DNA from: an uncultured Oscillospiraceae bacterium
GTDB taxonomy: Bacteria; Bacillota; Clostridia; Oscillospirales; Ruminococcaceae
Direction: 5' to 3'
Assembly: GCA_949743955.1 (NCBI GenBank)
Contig: CATJVQ010000044.1
Span: 1 to 38,476 of the forward strand
Length of the DNA stretch: 38,476 nucleotides
Part shown: positions 31,633-38,476 of the stretch, piece after piece
Layout of the letters: each line of letters opens with the position of its first letter
Numbering within the stretch: the stretch's first letter is position 1
Made by a program: the position numbers and the translations under genes
Notes under the pieces: generated by a model
Seen by the model: only the letters and a program-made list of their open reading frames with translations
Databases searched by the model: none
Told to the model about the DNA's origin: nothing

Positions 31633-31669
31633 AAAGCCGCTGTCCGGATTTCTTCCGGACAGCGGCTTT
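31633..31669. terminator. Bidirectional terminator between hydrolase and xylulokinase genes
   Basis: Fifteen-bp arms (31633-31647 and 31655-31669) with a 7-nt loop, T-rich on the plus strand (TTTCCTTTC) and A-rich on the other side. It serves both convergent genes. Confidence 0.9.
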
Positions 31670-31695
31670 CCTTTCAGGCCGTATGCCTTACCTTA

Positions 31696-33177
31696 TCAGA
31701 ACGCCCACTTGAGCGCATCATACATGCGGATATACTTTTCATACTGGCTGTCATACACACCCAGATTCCCGGTAGCCGGCAGGGTTTCTGTTTCGGGGGA
31801 AGCGAGCATCATCGCCTGATCCAGTCCGCTCCACAGGCTGCACCCGGCTCCCGCAACCAGCGCCGCGCCAAATGCGCCGCCGAGCGCGCTGCTATAAACT
31901 GTTTTCACAGGCAGGGCGAAGACATCGGCGAGCATCTGCCGCCAGACAGGACTGACCGCCCCGCCGCCCGAGACGATGATCTCATTCGTCTGAATCCCCG
32001 GGGACGCCTTGCAAATCATATCATACACCTGACGCAGCGAAAAGCAGACCCCCTCGAGTACCGCGCGCGCGAAGTGCCCCCACCCCATCAGCGACGTGAT
32101 GCCCAGGAACGCGCCGCGGGCGTTCGGATCAAACAGCGGGCATCGCTCACCGGTCAGATACGGCAGAAAGAGCAGCCCGTCGCTCCCGGGCGGAACTTCC
32201 TGGGCGGCTTCGTCGATGGCTCGGTAACTGTTGCCCGCCCCCAGCGCGCCGCGGAACCACTGGTAGCTCCCCGCGGCCGCAAGCGTACAGCCAAAGGCCA
32301 TGTAACCGCCCGGTGCGTTCGAGCAGAAGAGCTGCAAAAGACCGTCCCGATTGTCTGCATAGTCGGGCAGGCCCGTCGCCACGACACCGGAAGTCCCCAG
32401 CGTCACGCCGACACGTCCGGGAGCGGCCAGGCCCATCCCGGTTGTGGAGATGACCGCGTCGCCGCCCCCACCGAAGACAGGTGTCCCAGTGGGAAGCCCT
32501 GTCTGTGCCGACGCCTCCGGCGTTACCTCCCCTGTCTGCTCGACGGACTCCACGACCGCGGGAAAGATCTCCCGCCGCAGTCCAATTTTTTCGATGAGCG
32601 CATCCGCCCAGCGGCGGTTTTTCACATCAAAAAGTCCTGTACCCGACGCATCGGACACATCGGTCACGGCCTGCCCTGTCAGGCGGAAACGGATATAGTC
32701 CTTCGGGTTCAGGACCACCGCTGTGCGGGCATAGTTCTCCGGCTCGTTCTCCTTCATCCAGAGGATTTTTCCTCCCGTATAACCGGTCAGCATCCGGTTA
32801 TTCGTGAAGCCCAGAAGCCCCTCCAGTCCGCCGGCCGCCTCTGTAATGGCCTTACACTGCTTTGCGGTCCGCTGATCGTTCCAGAGGATGGCGCGGCGCA
32901 CCACGACTCCAGCCCTGTCGAGCGCGGCCATACCGTGCATCTGCCCTGAAAAGCTCACGCCCAGTACCCGGTGGCCCTCCAGCTTCGCCATGACCTCCCG
33001 CAGGCAATCCACTGCACCGTTATACCAATCCTCCGGGTCCTGCTCGTTCCAGCCGGCCTGCGGCTGATAAAGAGGATAGGTCCGTACCGCGTCCGCCAGA
33101 ATCGTTCCATCGTAGGCGAGCGCAATCGTTTTGCAGCCGCTTGTCCCTATATCAATACCAACGACACATCCTGCCAT
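31696..33177 (-). CDS. xylB: Xylulokinase (FGGY family)
   Basis: The 493-aa protein has the ATPase motif VVGIDIGTSGCKT, the substrate-binding SGQMHGM (Met80/His81) and the catalytic aspartate in FGGGGDAV (Asp240), both as in xylulokinase, plus VTLGTSGVV and EGVCFSLRQVYD in the C-terminal domain. It phosphorylates D-xylulose to xylulose 5-phosphate, feeding the pentose phosphate pathway. Length is typical. GGGGACGGAG precedes ATG 33177. It follows the AI-2E gene by 18 bp on the same strand. No xylose isomerase gene is in view. Confidence 0.93.
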   Translation of the reverse strand: MAGCVVGIDIGTSGCKTIALAYDGTILADAVRTYPLYQPQAGWNEQDPEDWYNGAVDCLREVMAKLEGHRVLGVSFSGQMHGMAALDRAGVVVRRAILWNDQRTAKQCKAITEAAGGLEGLLGFTNNRMLTGYTGGKILWMKENEPENYARTAVVLNPKDYIRFRLTGQAVTDVSDASGTGLFDVKNRRWADALIEKIGLRREIFPAVVESVEQTGEVTPEASAQTGLPTGTPVFGGGGDAVISTTGMGLAAPGRVGVTLGTSGVVATGLPDYADNRDGLLQLFCSNAPGGYMAFGCTLAAAGSYQWFRGALGAGNSYRAIDEAAQEVPPGSDGLLFLPYLTGERCPLFDPNARGAFLGITSLMGWGHFARAVLEGVCFSLRQVYDMICKASPGIQTNEIIVSGGGAVSPVWRQMLADVFALPVKTVYSSALGGAFGAALVAGAGCSLWSGLDQAMMLASPETETLPATGNLGVYDSQYEKYIRMYDALKWAF

Positions 33178-33195
33178 ACTCCGTCCCCTTTCCGT

Positions 33196-34449
33196 TTACG
33201 ATTTTGTCCCCTTAGGCCGCCGCGGCGGCTTGGGTTCGGCGCGCTTCTCCACTAAGAAGCGGCTGTCTGCGGCATAGTCCTCTGTGCGGGTAGGCATCCC
33301 CTTCCCCGCCAAGCGCCACTCGCAGAACTGCCGCACGAGCGAATAGATCACCGCAAACAGCGGCACTCCGATGAACATCCCCAATACACCCATCAGGCTG
33401 CTGAAAACGGTGATGGAGAAGATCACCCAGAATGCGGAGAGTCCCGTGGAATCCCCCAGAATCTTGGGCCCGATGATGTTGCCGTCCACCTGCTGGAGCA
33501 CGAGGACAAAAATGCCAAACCACAGAGCCTTAATCGGATCAATCAGCAGAAGGATCAAGATGGAAGGGAGCGCCCCGATAAACGGCCCAAAGTAGGGGAT
33601 AACATTCGTCACTCCCACGATCACGCTGATGAGGGTGGCATAAGGGAGGCGCAGCAGCGTCATACCGGCGAAGCAGATGAGTCCAATGATGAATGAATCG
33701 AGCACCTTCCCCGAGATGAAGCCGCTGAAAATCTCGTTGCTCTGGTGCGCAATCTCCGCAAGCTTGTCCACAACACGCCGCGGCATCAGGGCGCTCAAGA
33801 GCTTCTTTGTCTGTGCGAAAAAACGCTCCTTCGAGAGCAGAAGATAGATCGAAATGATAACGCCCACGATCACATTCAAGAGGCTGGTCGTCACCGACAT
33901 GGTCGCGGAGAGGACATGCGGGATCGCGTTCGTCACCATGGCGGAGGCTGTGCTCAGGAGCTTTGTGGCTGTCTCCACCACCTTATTCCAGATGTCTGGC
34001 TGTACATTCTGTATATTATAGAGATCATATTCCGAAATGAGCTGATTGATTAACGTCTGTAGCGACAGAATCCAGCCGGGTACCTGTCCGGCGATACTGG
34101 CGATGCTGGCAGCAATCTGCGGAATGACGATGGAAAAAAATACAGTCAGGATAAACAGTGAGAATAAATACGTTAAGATGAGAGCGATTGCACGTCCAGT
34201 CCGCCGGGACAGGCGGTTCCCTGTGGCAGCTGTCACCAGCCGCTCGCTGATGCGCAGAATCGGGTTGAGCAGATAGGCGATCACAAAGCCGATAAAGAAC
34301 GGGGTCAGCAGCGAAAGGAACTCCCCTATGACACGGAAAACATCAGTATAGTTCCACACCAGCTTTATGATGACGGCCCCCAGCGCTATCACGCCCAGTG
34401 TATAGAACGCGGCAGTGTTATAGCGGCGGCTGAAGCGAAAATGTTTCAA
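33196..34449 (-). CDS. AI-2E-family transporter (second copy)
   Basis: The 417-aa membrane protein has the family landmarks: N-terminal spans with FIGFVIAYLLNPI, a long amphipathic middle, IPYFGPFIGALPSI and a GNIIGPKILGDSTGLSA segment near residue 325. The start is TTG 34449 with AAAGGAG eight bases upstream. It differs clearly from the first copy (19470-20546) and carries a longer basic C-terminal tail. The substrate is unknown. It lies 26 bp after the TelA gene and precedes xylulokinase. Confidence 0.88.
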   Translation of the reverse strand: MKHFRFSRRYNTAAFYTLGVIALGAVIIKLVWNYTDVFRVIGEFLSLLTPFFIGFVIAYLLNPILRISERLVTAATGNRLSRRTGRAIALILTYLFSLFILTVFFSIVIPQIAASIASIAGQVPGWILSLQTLINQLISEYDLYNIQNVQPDIWNKVVETATKLLSTASAMVTNAIPHVLSATMSVTTSLLNVIVGVIISIYLLLSKERFFAQTKKLLSALMPRRVVDKLAEIAHQSNEIFSGFISGKVLDSFIIGLICFAGMTLLRLPYATLISVIVGVTNVIPYFGPFIGALPSILILLLIDPIKALWFGIFVLVLQQVDGNIIGPKILGDSTGLSAFWVIFSITVFSSLMGVLGMFIGVPLFAVIYSLVRQFCEWRLAGKGMPTRTEDYAADSRFLVEKRAEPKPPRRPKGTKS

Positions 34450-34475
34450 CGGAACCTCTCCTTTCCATCCACGGC

Positions 34476-35612
34476 TCAGCCATGGATGTCAAGCAGCTTC
34501 TGCTTGAGCTCGTTCTCGATTTTGGAGAGCTCTGTCTCCGCCTCACGGCGCTTCTGACGTCCCTCGTCCTGAATTTTAATGACTTCATCGAGCGTGGAAA
34601 TGAGCGACTCGTTCGTGGCGCGCAGGGTCTCGATGTCAACGATCCCCCGCTCGGACTCCTTCGCTGTCTCGACCGTGGCCATCTTCAGCGTCTGCGCGTT
34701 CTTACGCAGCAGCTCGTTGGTCATGTTGGTCACTTCCCGCTGCGCGGCGGCGGCCTGCTGCGAATGCGCCACCCCTAGCGCCAGCACCATCTGGCTCTTC
34801 CAGAGCGGAATGGTGTTCACCAGCGTGGACTGGATCTTCTCCGACATGAGGGTATCGTTATTCTGCACTAGGCGGATCTGCGGCGCCATCTGGATGGAGA
34901 TCATGCGTGTGAGCTCCAGATCATGCAGCTTCTTCTCGAACCGGTCACACAATGCGGCGAGATCGTTGGCCGCCTGCGCATCCTCGGCGAGGCCTGTCCG
35001 CTTGGCCTTCTCCATCAGCTCCGCGAGCTGCGTCCGGCGAGTCTCCGCAAGCTTTTTCTTTCCCGCGAGGATATACATCGTGAGCTCTTTAAAGTAGACA
35101 TGGTTGAGCTCATACAGCTTATCGAGCATGGCAATATCCTTGAGAAGCCTCACCTGATGGGCCTCGAGCTGTGTGCAGATGCGCTCCACATTGTTCTCGG
35201 CCTTGTCATACTTCACCATCATTGTAGACATCTTATTGTTTTTCTTAAACAACCCGAAAAGGCCGCCCTTCTCCTCCTTCTCCACATCGAACTCCCGGAG
35301 CTGGGTGACGACACTGGTCAGCATCTCCCCCACCTCGCCAAGATCCTTTGTCCGGATATTGGTAAGGGCGGACTCGGAAAAATCGGCCATCTTCTTCTGT
35401 GCGCCCGCGCCGTACTGCAAAATCATATTGGAATCCCGCAGTTCGATCTGCGCGGCAAAATCCGCGACCATCTTGCGCTCCTTCTCACTGAGCGCACTTT
35501 CATCGAGCGCAGGAGGCGCCGGTTCCTCTGCGGGCACGATCGGCGCCGCGGGGGCTGTCTCGGCAAAGGGTTCAAAGGTGAGTGTCGGTTCGGGCATTTG
35601 ATTTTCGTTCAT
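34476..35612 (-). CDS. TelA-family protein (toxic anion resistance)
   Basis: From ATG 35612 the protein has 378 aa: a Pro/Ala/Glu-rich N-terminal tail, then mostly long charged helices (coiled-coil) typical of the TelA family, with LFGLFKKNNKMSTMMVKYDKAENNVERI and MLDKLYELNHVYFKELTMYI segments. TelA is associated with tellurite and other toxic-anion or envelope-stress resistance; the mechanism is not established. AAAGGA (12 bases) precedes this ATG; ATG 35624 lies directly on that ribosome site. It follows the XpaC gene by about 24 bp. In other Firmicutes the pair is commonly adjacent. Confidence 0.88.
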   Translation of the reverse strand: MNENQMPEPTLTFEPFAETAPAAPIVPAEEPAPPALDESALSEKERKMVADFAAQIELRDSNMILQYGAGAQKKMADFSESALTNIRTKDLGEVGEMLTSVVTQLREFDVEKEEKGGLFGLFKKNNKMSTMMVKYDKAENNVERICTQLEAHQVRLLKDIAMLDKLYELNHVYFKELTMYILAGKKKLAETRRTQLAELMEKAKRTGLAEDAQAANDLAALCDRFEKKLHDLELTRMISIQMAPQIRLVQNNDTLMSEKIQSTLVNTIPLWKSQMVLALGVAHSQQAAAAQREVTNMTNELLRKNAQTLKMATVETAKESERGIVDIETLRATNESLISTLDEVIKIQDEGRQKRREAETELSKIENELKQKLLDIHG

Positions 35613-35636
35613 AACAGGGGCCATTCCTTTCTTTTC

Positions 35637-36914
35637 TTACTCGTTCTTTTTAAAGCTGTCCTGCCCGGTCAGTCCCTCCTGCGCCAGCATGGTCTCCAAA
35701 ACGGAAATATCGGTCGCCACATCGAAGGCCGTATCCTCAAAGAGGCTGTCCAGCAGGTTCTCAAACGCTGTGTTGATGGTGTCCAGCGCGGTACTGATTT
35801 CATTCTTGGCCTGTACAATATTTTCTCCCTGCACCGGCTGCCGGTCAAACTCGTGATACGTATTCAAGAGCTTGAGCGTCGTGGGCAGGTAGTAGCTCAT
35901 AAATTTGCGGATCTCCGGCAGCTTATCCGGGTGGCGGCGCACACAGTCGAAAATCTTTTCCGTCACAATTTCCATATGGGAAATCTTACGGGAGATCTCC
36001 TCGCCGGGGATTTTATCGTTGATCTGGCGGATCTCCTCGAGCCGCTTTTCCCCCTCCGCGATGGCGGCGGCCAGCGGACTATCCGGCTCCGGCGGCTCAG
36101 CGGCCTTTTTCTGCTCGGCCTCCCGCTGGCGGCGCATCTTCTCCTCCGCGAGCAGGTAGTGCCGATACGTCTCCTCATTGAGGATGAGGCAGGTTTTTTC
36201 CGCGTCGAGCTTCGCGCCAGGGAAACGGCCATCCTTTAAGAGCTTCTGCAAATCGCGTGCGACAAAATCCGCACTGCACCCCACCGCGGACGCGAGCAGA
36301 GCTATCGGGCAGAACTCACTCGCCCCTATCTCCCGCTGGTACACGCACAGCCGCTTCTGCCTCCCGCACCGGGACACTCCCCTGATACCAACGACCCCTC
36401 CTGCCGCTCCCAGCGCCAGAAAGACGGACATCGAAACGATGGCTATCGTCAACGCCCCACCGGCGGCGGCCGTGAGGATATACGCAAGCAGGAACAGCGC
36501 GAACAGTCCAAAAAAGCCCATCGTCACAAATCCGAAGACGGACATCAGAATCCCGCTGACACTGACGGGAGAGATCGTCTTTGATCTGGTGGGCACATTC
36601 TCCACAATCGGGGGATCCACCGGTTCGGATGTTTTCTCTTCATCCCGCACCCTATACGCATTCGGCGCTTCCTCCACGATGGGCGGTTCCTCGATAATGG
36701 GCGGCTCATCTACGATAGGCGGTCTCCGGCAATCAATCCTGATCCCCTTGGCAGCGCGCCGCAATTCACGTTTCAGGCGCCATTCCACATCCCGCTTAAA
36801 ACGCCACTCTCCATCCCGCAGAAGATCCCGGGCGGCACGGCCCACCTGCCGACCGAGATCCTCAAACTCAGAGGCCCAGTCGTTCGGATCCTTTTCATGT
36901 TTCATGACTGGCAT
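35637..36914 (-). CDS. XpaC-like membrane protein
   Basis: The 425-aa protein has an N-terminal cytoplasmic part with basic repeats (WRFKRDVEWRLKREL), a proline/acid-rich tract (65-104) with recurring PPI(V/I)xEPPI units, two membrane spans (about 118-146 and 152-178) and a C-terminal helical domain as in the XpaC family (named for 5-bromo-4-chloroindolyl phosphate hydrolysis). Its role is unclear; it is usually encoded beside TelA, as here. The start is uncertain: AAAAGGG lies four bases before ATG 36914; ATG 36905 is a near alternative. The frame opens to 37028, but the promoter at 36972-37000 lies within it. Confidence 0.82.
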   Translation of the reverse strand: MPVMKHEKDPNDWASEFEDLGRQVGRAARDLLRDGEWRFKRDVEWRLKRELRRAAKGIRIDCRRPPIVDEPPIIEEPPIVEEAPNAYRVRDEEKTSEPVDPPIVENVPTRSKTISPVSVSGILMSVFGFVTMGFFGLFALFLLAYILTAAAGGALTIAIVSMSVFLALGAAGGVVGIRGVSRCGRQKRLCVYQREIGASEFCPIALLASAVGCSADFVARDLQKLLKDGRFPGAKLDAEKTCLILNEETYRHYLLAEEKMRRQREAEQKKAAEPPEPDSPLAAAIAEGEKRLEEIRQINDKIPGEEISRKISHMEIVTEKIFDCVRRHPDKLPEIRKFMSYYLPTTLKLLNTYHEFDRQPVQGENIVQAKNEISTALDTINTAFENLLDSLFEDTAFDVATDISVLETMLAQEGLTGQDSFKKNE

Positions 36915-36971
36915 CCATCCCTTTTCATCCGTGTGATCCAATCTTCTGTGCAATCGATCACCATTATAATT

Positions 36972-37000
36972 ATTATATCGTATTCTTCCGCAAAGTACAA
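36972..37000 (-). promoter_or_regulatory. Promoter of the XpaC-TelA run
   Basis: Minus strand TTGTAC (36995-37000), 17-bp spacer, consensus TATAAT (36972-36977), leader about 50 nt to ATG 36914. Confidence 0.75.
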
Positions 37001-37084
37001 GAAGAAAGCGGCACACGGATTCCCCCATGCACCGCCCATTCTTCGATTTATCGCTTGATTCAGCTTTTTTCTATATAATGCCGT

Positions 37085-38014
37085 TTATTCGCCTTTGTCT
37101 GCCGTCAGCCGGTCAAGTACTTCCACCAGATTTGCGATCTCAGGCTTGGAGATCTGTTCATCCGCACCGAGCTGTTTCCCCTTTTCACGCATCGCATCGT
37201 TAATCAGAGAGGAGAACATAATAACCGGGACATTCTTGAGCACCGAATCGTCCTTAACAAGTTTTGTCAAACGATGCCCGTCCATCATCGGCATCTCGAT
37301 ATCCGTTACCAGGCAGGCCACATGGTTGCGAATAGGATCGCCGCTCGTCTTCGCCTCGCACAGATAGTCCCACGCCTCCTGGCCGTTATCCGTCTTCACC
37401 GTGTTGACATATCCAGCGCGATGCAGCGACTCAACGATCATTTTGGAGAGCAGCATCGAGTCCTCCGCAATGAGAATAGGCTTATCCTCACGTGTCTGCC
37501 GTTCTCCAAGTTTATCCACGTCAGAGACCTGGATACTCGTCTGCGGGCTAATCTCCGCAACGATCTTCTCAAAATCGAGGATAGTGATGAGCCGCCCCTC
37601 GAACTGCGCAATACCGGTCGCGACACCCTCTTCCCCGCCGAAGATGATCTTATCCGGTTTGCGGATCTCCTTCCACGAGACACGGTCGATCCCCTCCACC
37701 GCATGCACGTGAAAGGCAAAATCCATATTATTAAAATTAGTGAGGATAAAAATATCGTGATCCGGATTTTCACTCGGAGGCAGGCCAAGGTAAGCGGCCA
37801 GATCAAGCACGGTGATGACCTCGCCTCTGGGCTTAAAAATCCCCTCAATGACCGGATGACTCTTCTGCATCGGCTTAACAGGCAGGCGCATCATAATTTC
37901 GCGCACCTTCGCCACATTGATCCCAAACACCTGACCTGCGATGGTGAACTCCATAATTTCAAGTTCATTTGTGCCCGATTCAAGTAAAATCTCAGTCTGT
38001 TTGATTTCCCTCAT
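37085..38014 (-). CDS. cheV: Chemotaxis coupling protein CheV (CheW domain plus receiver)
   Basis: From ATG 38014 the protein has 309 aa: a CheW-like domain (about 17-155, with GINVAKVREIM, KPRGEVITVLDLAAYLG and GRLITILDFEKI) and a receiver domain (about 179-300) with the acidic pair in LIAEDSM and phospho-acceptor Asp238 (LVTDIEMP). CheV links receptors to CheA and helps adaptation. The frame opens at ATG 38038 without a ribosome site; GAGGTGGGGG lies just after it, upstream of ATG 38014. It has its own promoter next to the EF-Tu terminator. The receptor at 29108 is a possible partner. Confidence 0.93.
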   Translation of the reverse strand: MREIKQTEILLESGTNELEIMEFTIAGQVFGINVAKVREIMMRLPVKPMQKSHPVIEGIFKPRGEVITVLDLAAYLGLPPSENPDHDIFILTNFNNMDFAFHVHAVEGIDRVSWKEIRKPDKIIFGGEEGVATGIAQFEGRLITILDFEKIVAEISPQTSIQVSDVDKLGERQTREDKPILIAEDSMLLSKMIVESLHRAGYVNTVKTDNGQEAWDYLCEAKTSGDPIRNHVACLVTDIEMPMMDGHRLTKLVKDDSVLKNVPVIMFSSLINDAMREKGKQLGADEQISKPEIANLVEVLDRLTADKGE

Positions 38015-38083
38015 GCCGTTACTACGCCCCCACCTCATAATCTGGAGCGGCCAGCCAAGACCAGCCTACTGAATTCCAATTAT

Positions 38084-38112
38084 ATTATACATTGCCAGGG
38101 ACTTTTTTTCAA
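38084..38112 (-). promoter_or_regulatory. Promoter of cheV
   Basis: Minus strand TTGAAA (38107-38112), 17-bp spacer, consensus TATAAT (38084-38089). The -35 abuts the T-run of the EF-Tu terminator. Confidence 0.8.
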
Positions 38113-38125
38113 CAGAAAAATTAAA

Positions 38126-38161
38126 AAAAGCCCGCTTCAGCAAATGCTGAAGCGGGCTTTT
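38126..38161 (-). terminator. Terminator after EF-Tu
   Basis: Sixteen-bp arms (38126-38141 and 38146-38161) with a 4-nt loop, core AGCCCGCTTCAGC, followed on the minus strand by a run of T. It starts 12 nt after the EF-Tu stop. Confidence 0.92.
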
Positions 38162-38173
38162 CTCCAAACAAAA

Positions 38174-38377
38174 TTACTCGTTGATAGCGGTAACAACGCC
38201 GGAACCAACCGTACGGCCACCCTCACGGATAGCGAAACGCAGTCCGTTCTCGATAGCGATCGGAGTGATCAGCTCAACATCCATCTCAATGTTATCGCCA
38301 GGCATGCACATCTCGGTGCCCTCGGGCAGCGTGATGACGCCGGTAACGTCAGTGGTACGGAAGTAGAACTGCGGACG
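38174..38377 (-). CDS. tuf: Elongation factor Tu, C-terminal 67 codons only
   Basis: The residues from [13 protein letters not shown] to the end [14 protein letters not shown] are the invariant C-terminal domain of bacterial EF-Tu, including [18 protein letters not shown]. Going upstream on the minus strand the sequence should continue into the conserved FFNxYRPQF segment, but after the Arg codon (38375-38377) it reads nothing like EF-Tu. The gene is therefore cut at 38378. The stop codon and terminator are intact. See the adjoining dehydrogenase fragment for the break. Confidence 0.9.
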   Translation of the reverse strand, partial: RPQFYFRTTDVTGVITLPEGTEMCMPGDNIEMDVELITPIAIENGLRFAIREGGRTVGSGVVTAINE

Positions 38378-38476
38378 ATGCCGACGCCCTGAACAGCGGC
38401 GCAATAAAGGGTGCCTGCCTCGATACGGTTGCGGCGGAGCCTATGCTTGCGGACAATCCTTTGTACGGCGCAAAGA
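38371..38476 (+). CDS. Fragment of a D-2-hydroxyacid dehydrogenase, opposite strand to EF-Tu
   Basis: The plus-strand frame from 38371 reads [20 protein letters not shown] then [13 protein letters not shown], running off the window. The pattern ALNSGxIxGAxLDV followed by EPLPADNPL is a hallmark of the C-terminal NAD-domain region of D-2-hydroxyacid dehydrogenases. The same frame hits a stop at 38344, within the EF-Tu part, so there is no intact start. It is a partial gene joined to EF-Tu at about 38371-38377. Confidence 0.75.

Noticed and set aside
34923-36239. Plus-strand 438-aa open frame opposite TelA and XpaC
   Set aside because: It is a mirror of two real genes on the other strand; Leu/His/Arg-rich composition and no family features.

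Overview
The window looks like a chromosomal segment of a moderately GC-rich, anaerobic, low-oxygen-adapted Firmicute, probably a gut clostridium of the Oscillospiraceae/Ruminococcaceae type. This is inferred from two rubrerythrins, AGGAGG-type ribosome sites, sigma-A promoters (TTGACA-N17-TATAAT), a YesM/YesN-type two-component system, a 3D/G5-domain wall protein and XpaC/TelA proteins. No lineage-specific marker was identified. No CRISPR array, intact mobile element or rRNA was seen.

Layout. 1-258: tail of a large serine recombinase carrying an in-frame stop. 347-1002: reverse rubrerythrin with a strong promoter and a possible PerR site. 1099-4821: zinc/manganese ABC transporter (znuA-znuC-znuB), uridine kinase and an acetyltransferase. 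4940-6710 (minus): HtrA-type protease and a cold-shock protein. 7041-17031: a carbohydrate-type locus. Its minus-strand part is a ROK kinase with an overlapping Gfo/Idh/MocA dehydrogenase, then a YesN-like regulator overlapped by a YesM-like kinase. Diverging from these on the plus strand are a solute-binding lipoprotein, two permeases and an unusual protein with two NTF2/SnoaL-like halves. 17142-17442 holds fragments of a CoA-transferase and of electron-transfer flavoprotein alpha, followed by tRNA-Thr.

17724-21914: metallo-beta-lactamase-fold hydrolase, TrmO, an AI-2E-family exporter and two overlapping acetyltransferases. 22004-24326: two secreted proteins of unknown function that share a 31-bp upstream element. 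24387-25418: rubrerythrin, a barstar-family gene broken by one frameshift, and tRNA-Ser. 25700-28915: a 3D/G5 wall-remodelling protein, then (minus) an alpha/beta hydrolase in an operon with a regulator that carries two GntR-type modules in one chain. 29108-31631: methyl-accepting chemotaxis protein and a small hydrolase. 31696-38014 (minus): CheV, an XpaC-TelA-AI-2E run and xylulokinase. 38174-38476: the last 67 codons of EF-Tu run abruptly into the C-terminal part of a D-2-hydroxyacid dehydrogenase on the other strand, which suggests a rearrangement or an assembly chimera.

The genes fall into four themes: oxidative and envelope stress (rubrerythrins, HtrA, TelA/XpaC), metal and sugar uptake, chemotaxis (MCP, CheV), and several decaying remnants. 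The least described pieces are the tandem NTF2-like protein inside the sugar-transport operon, the double-GntR regulator, the secreted pair with the shared upstream element, and the damaged barstar gene.
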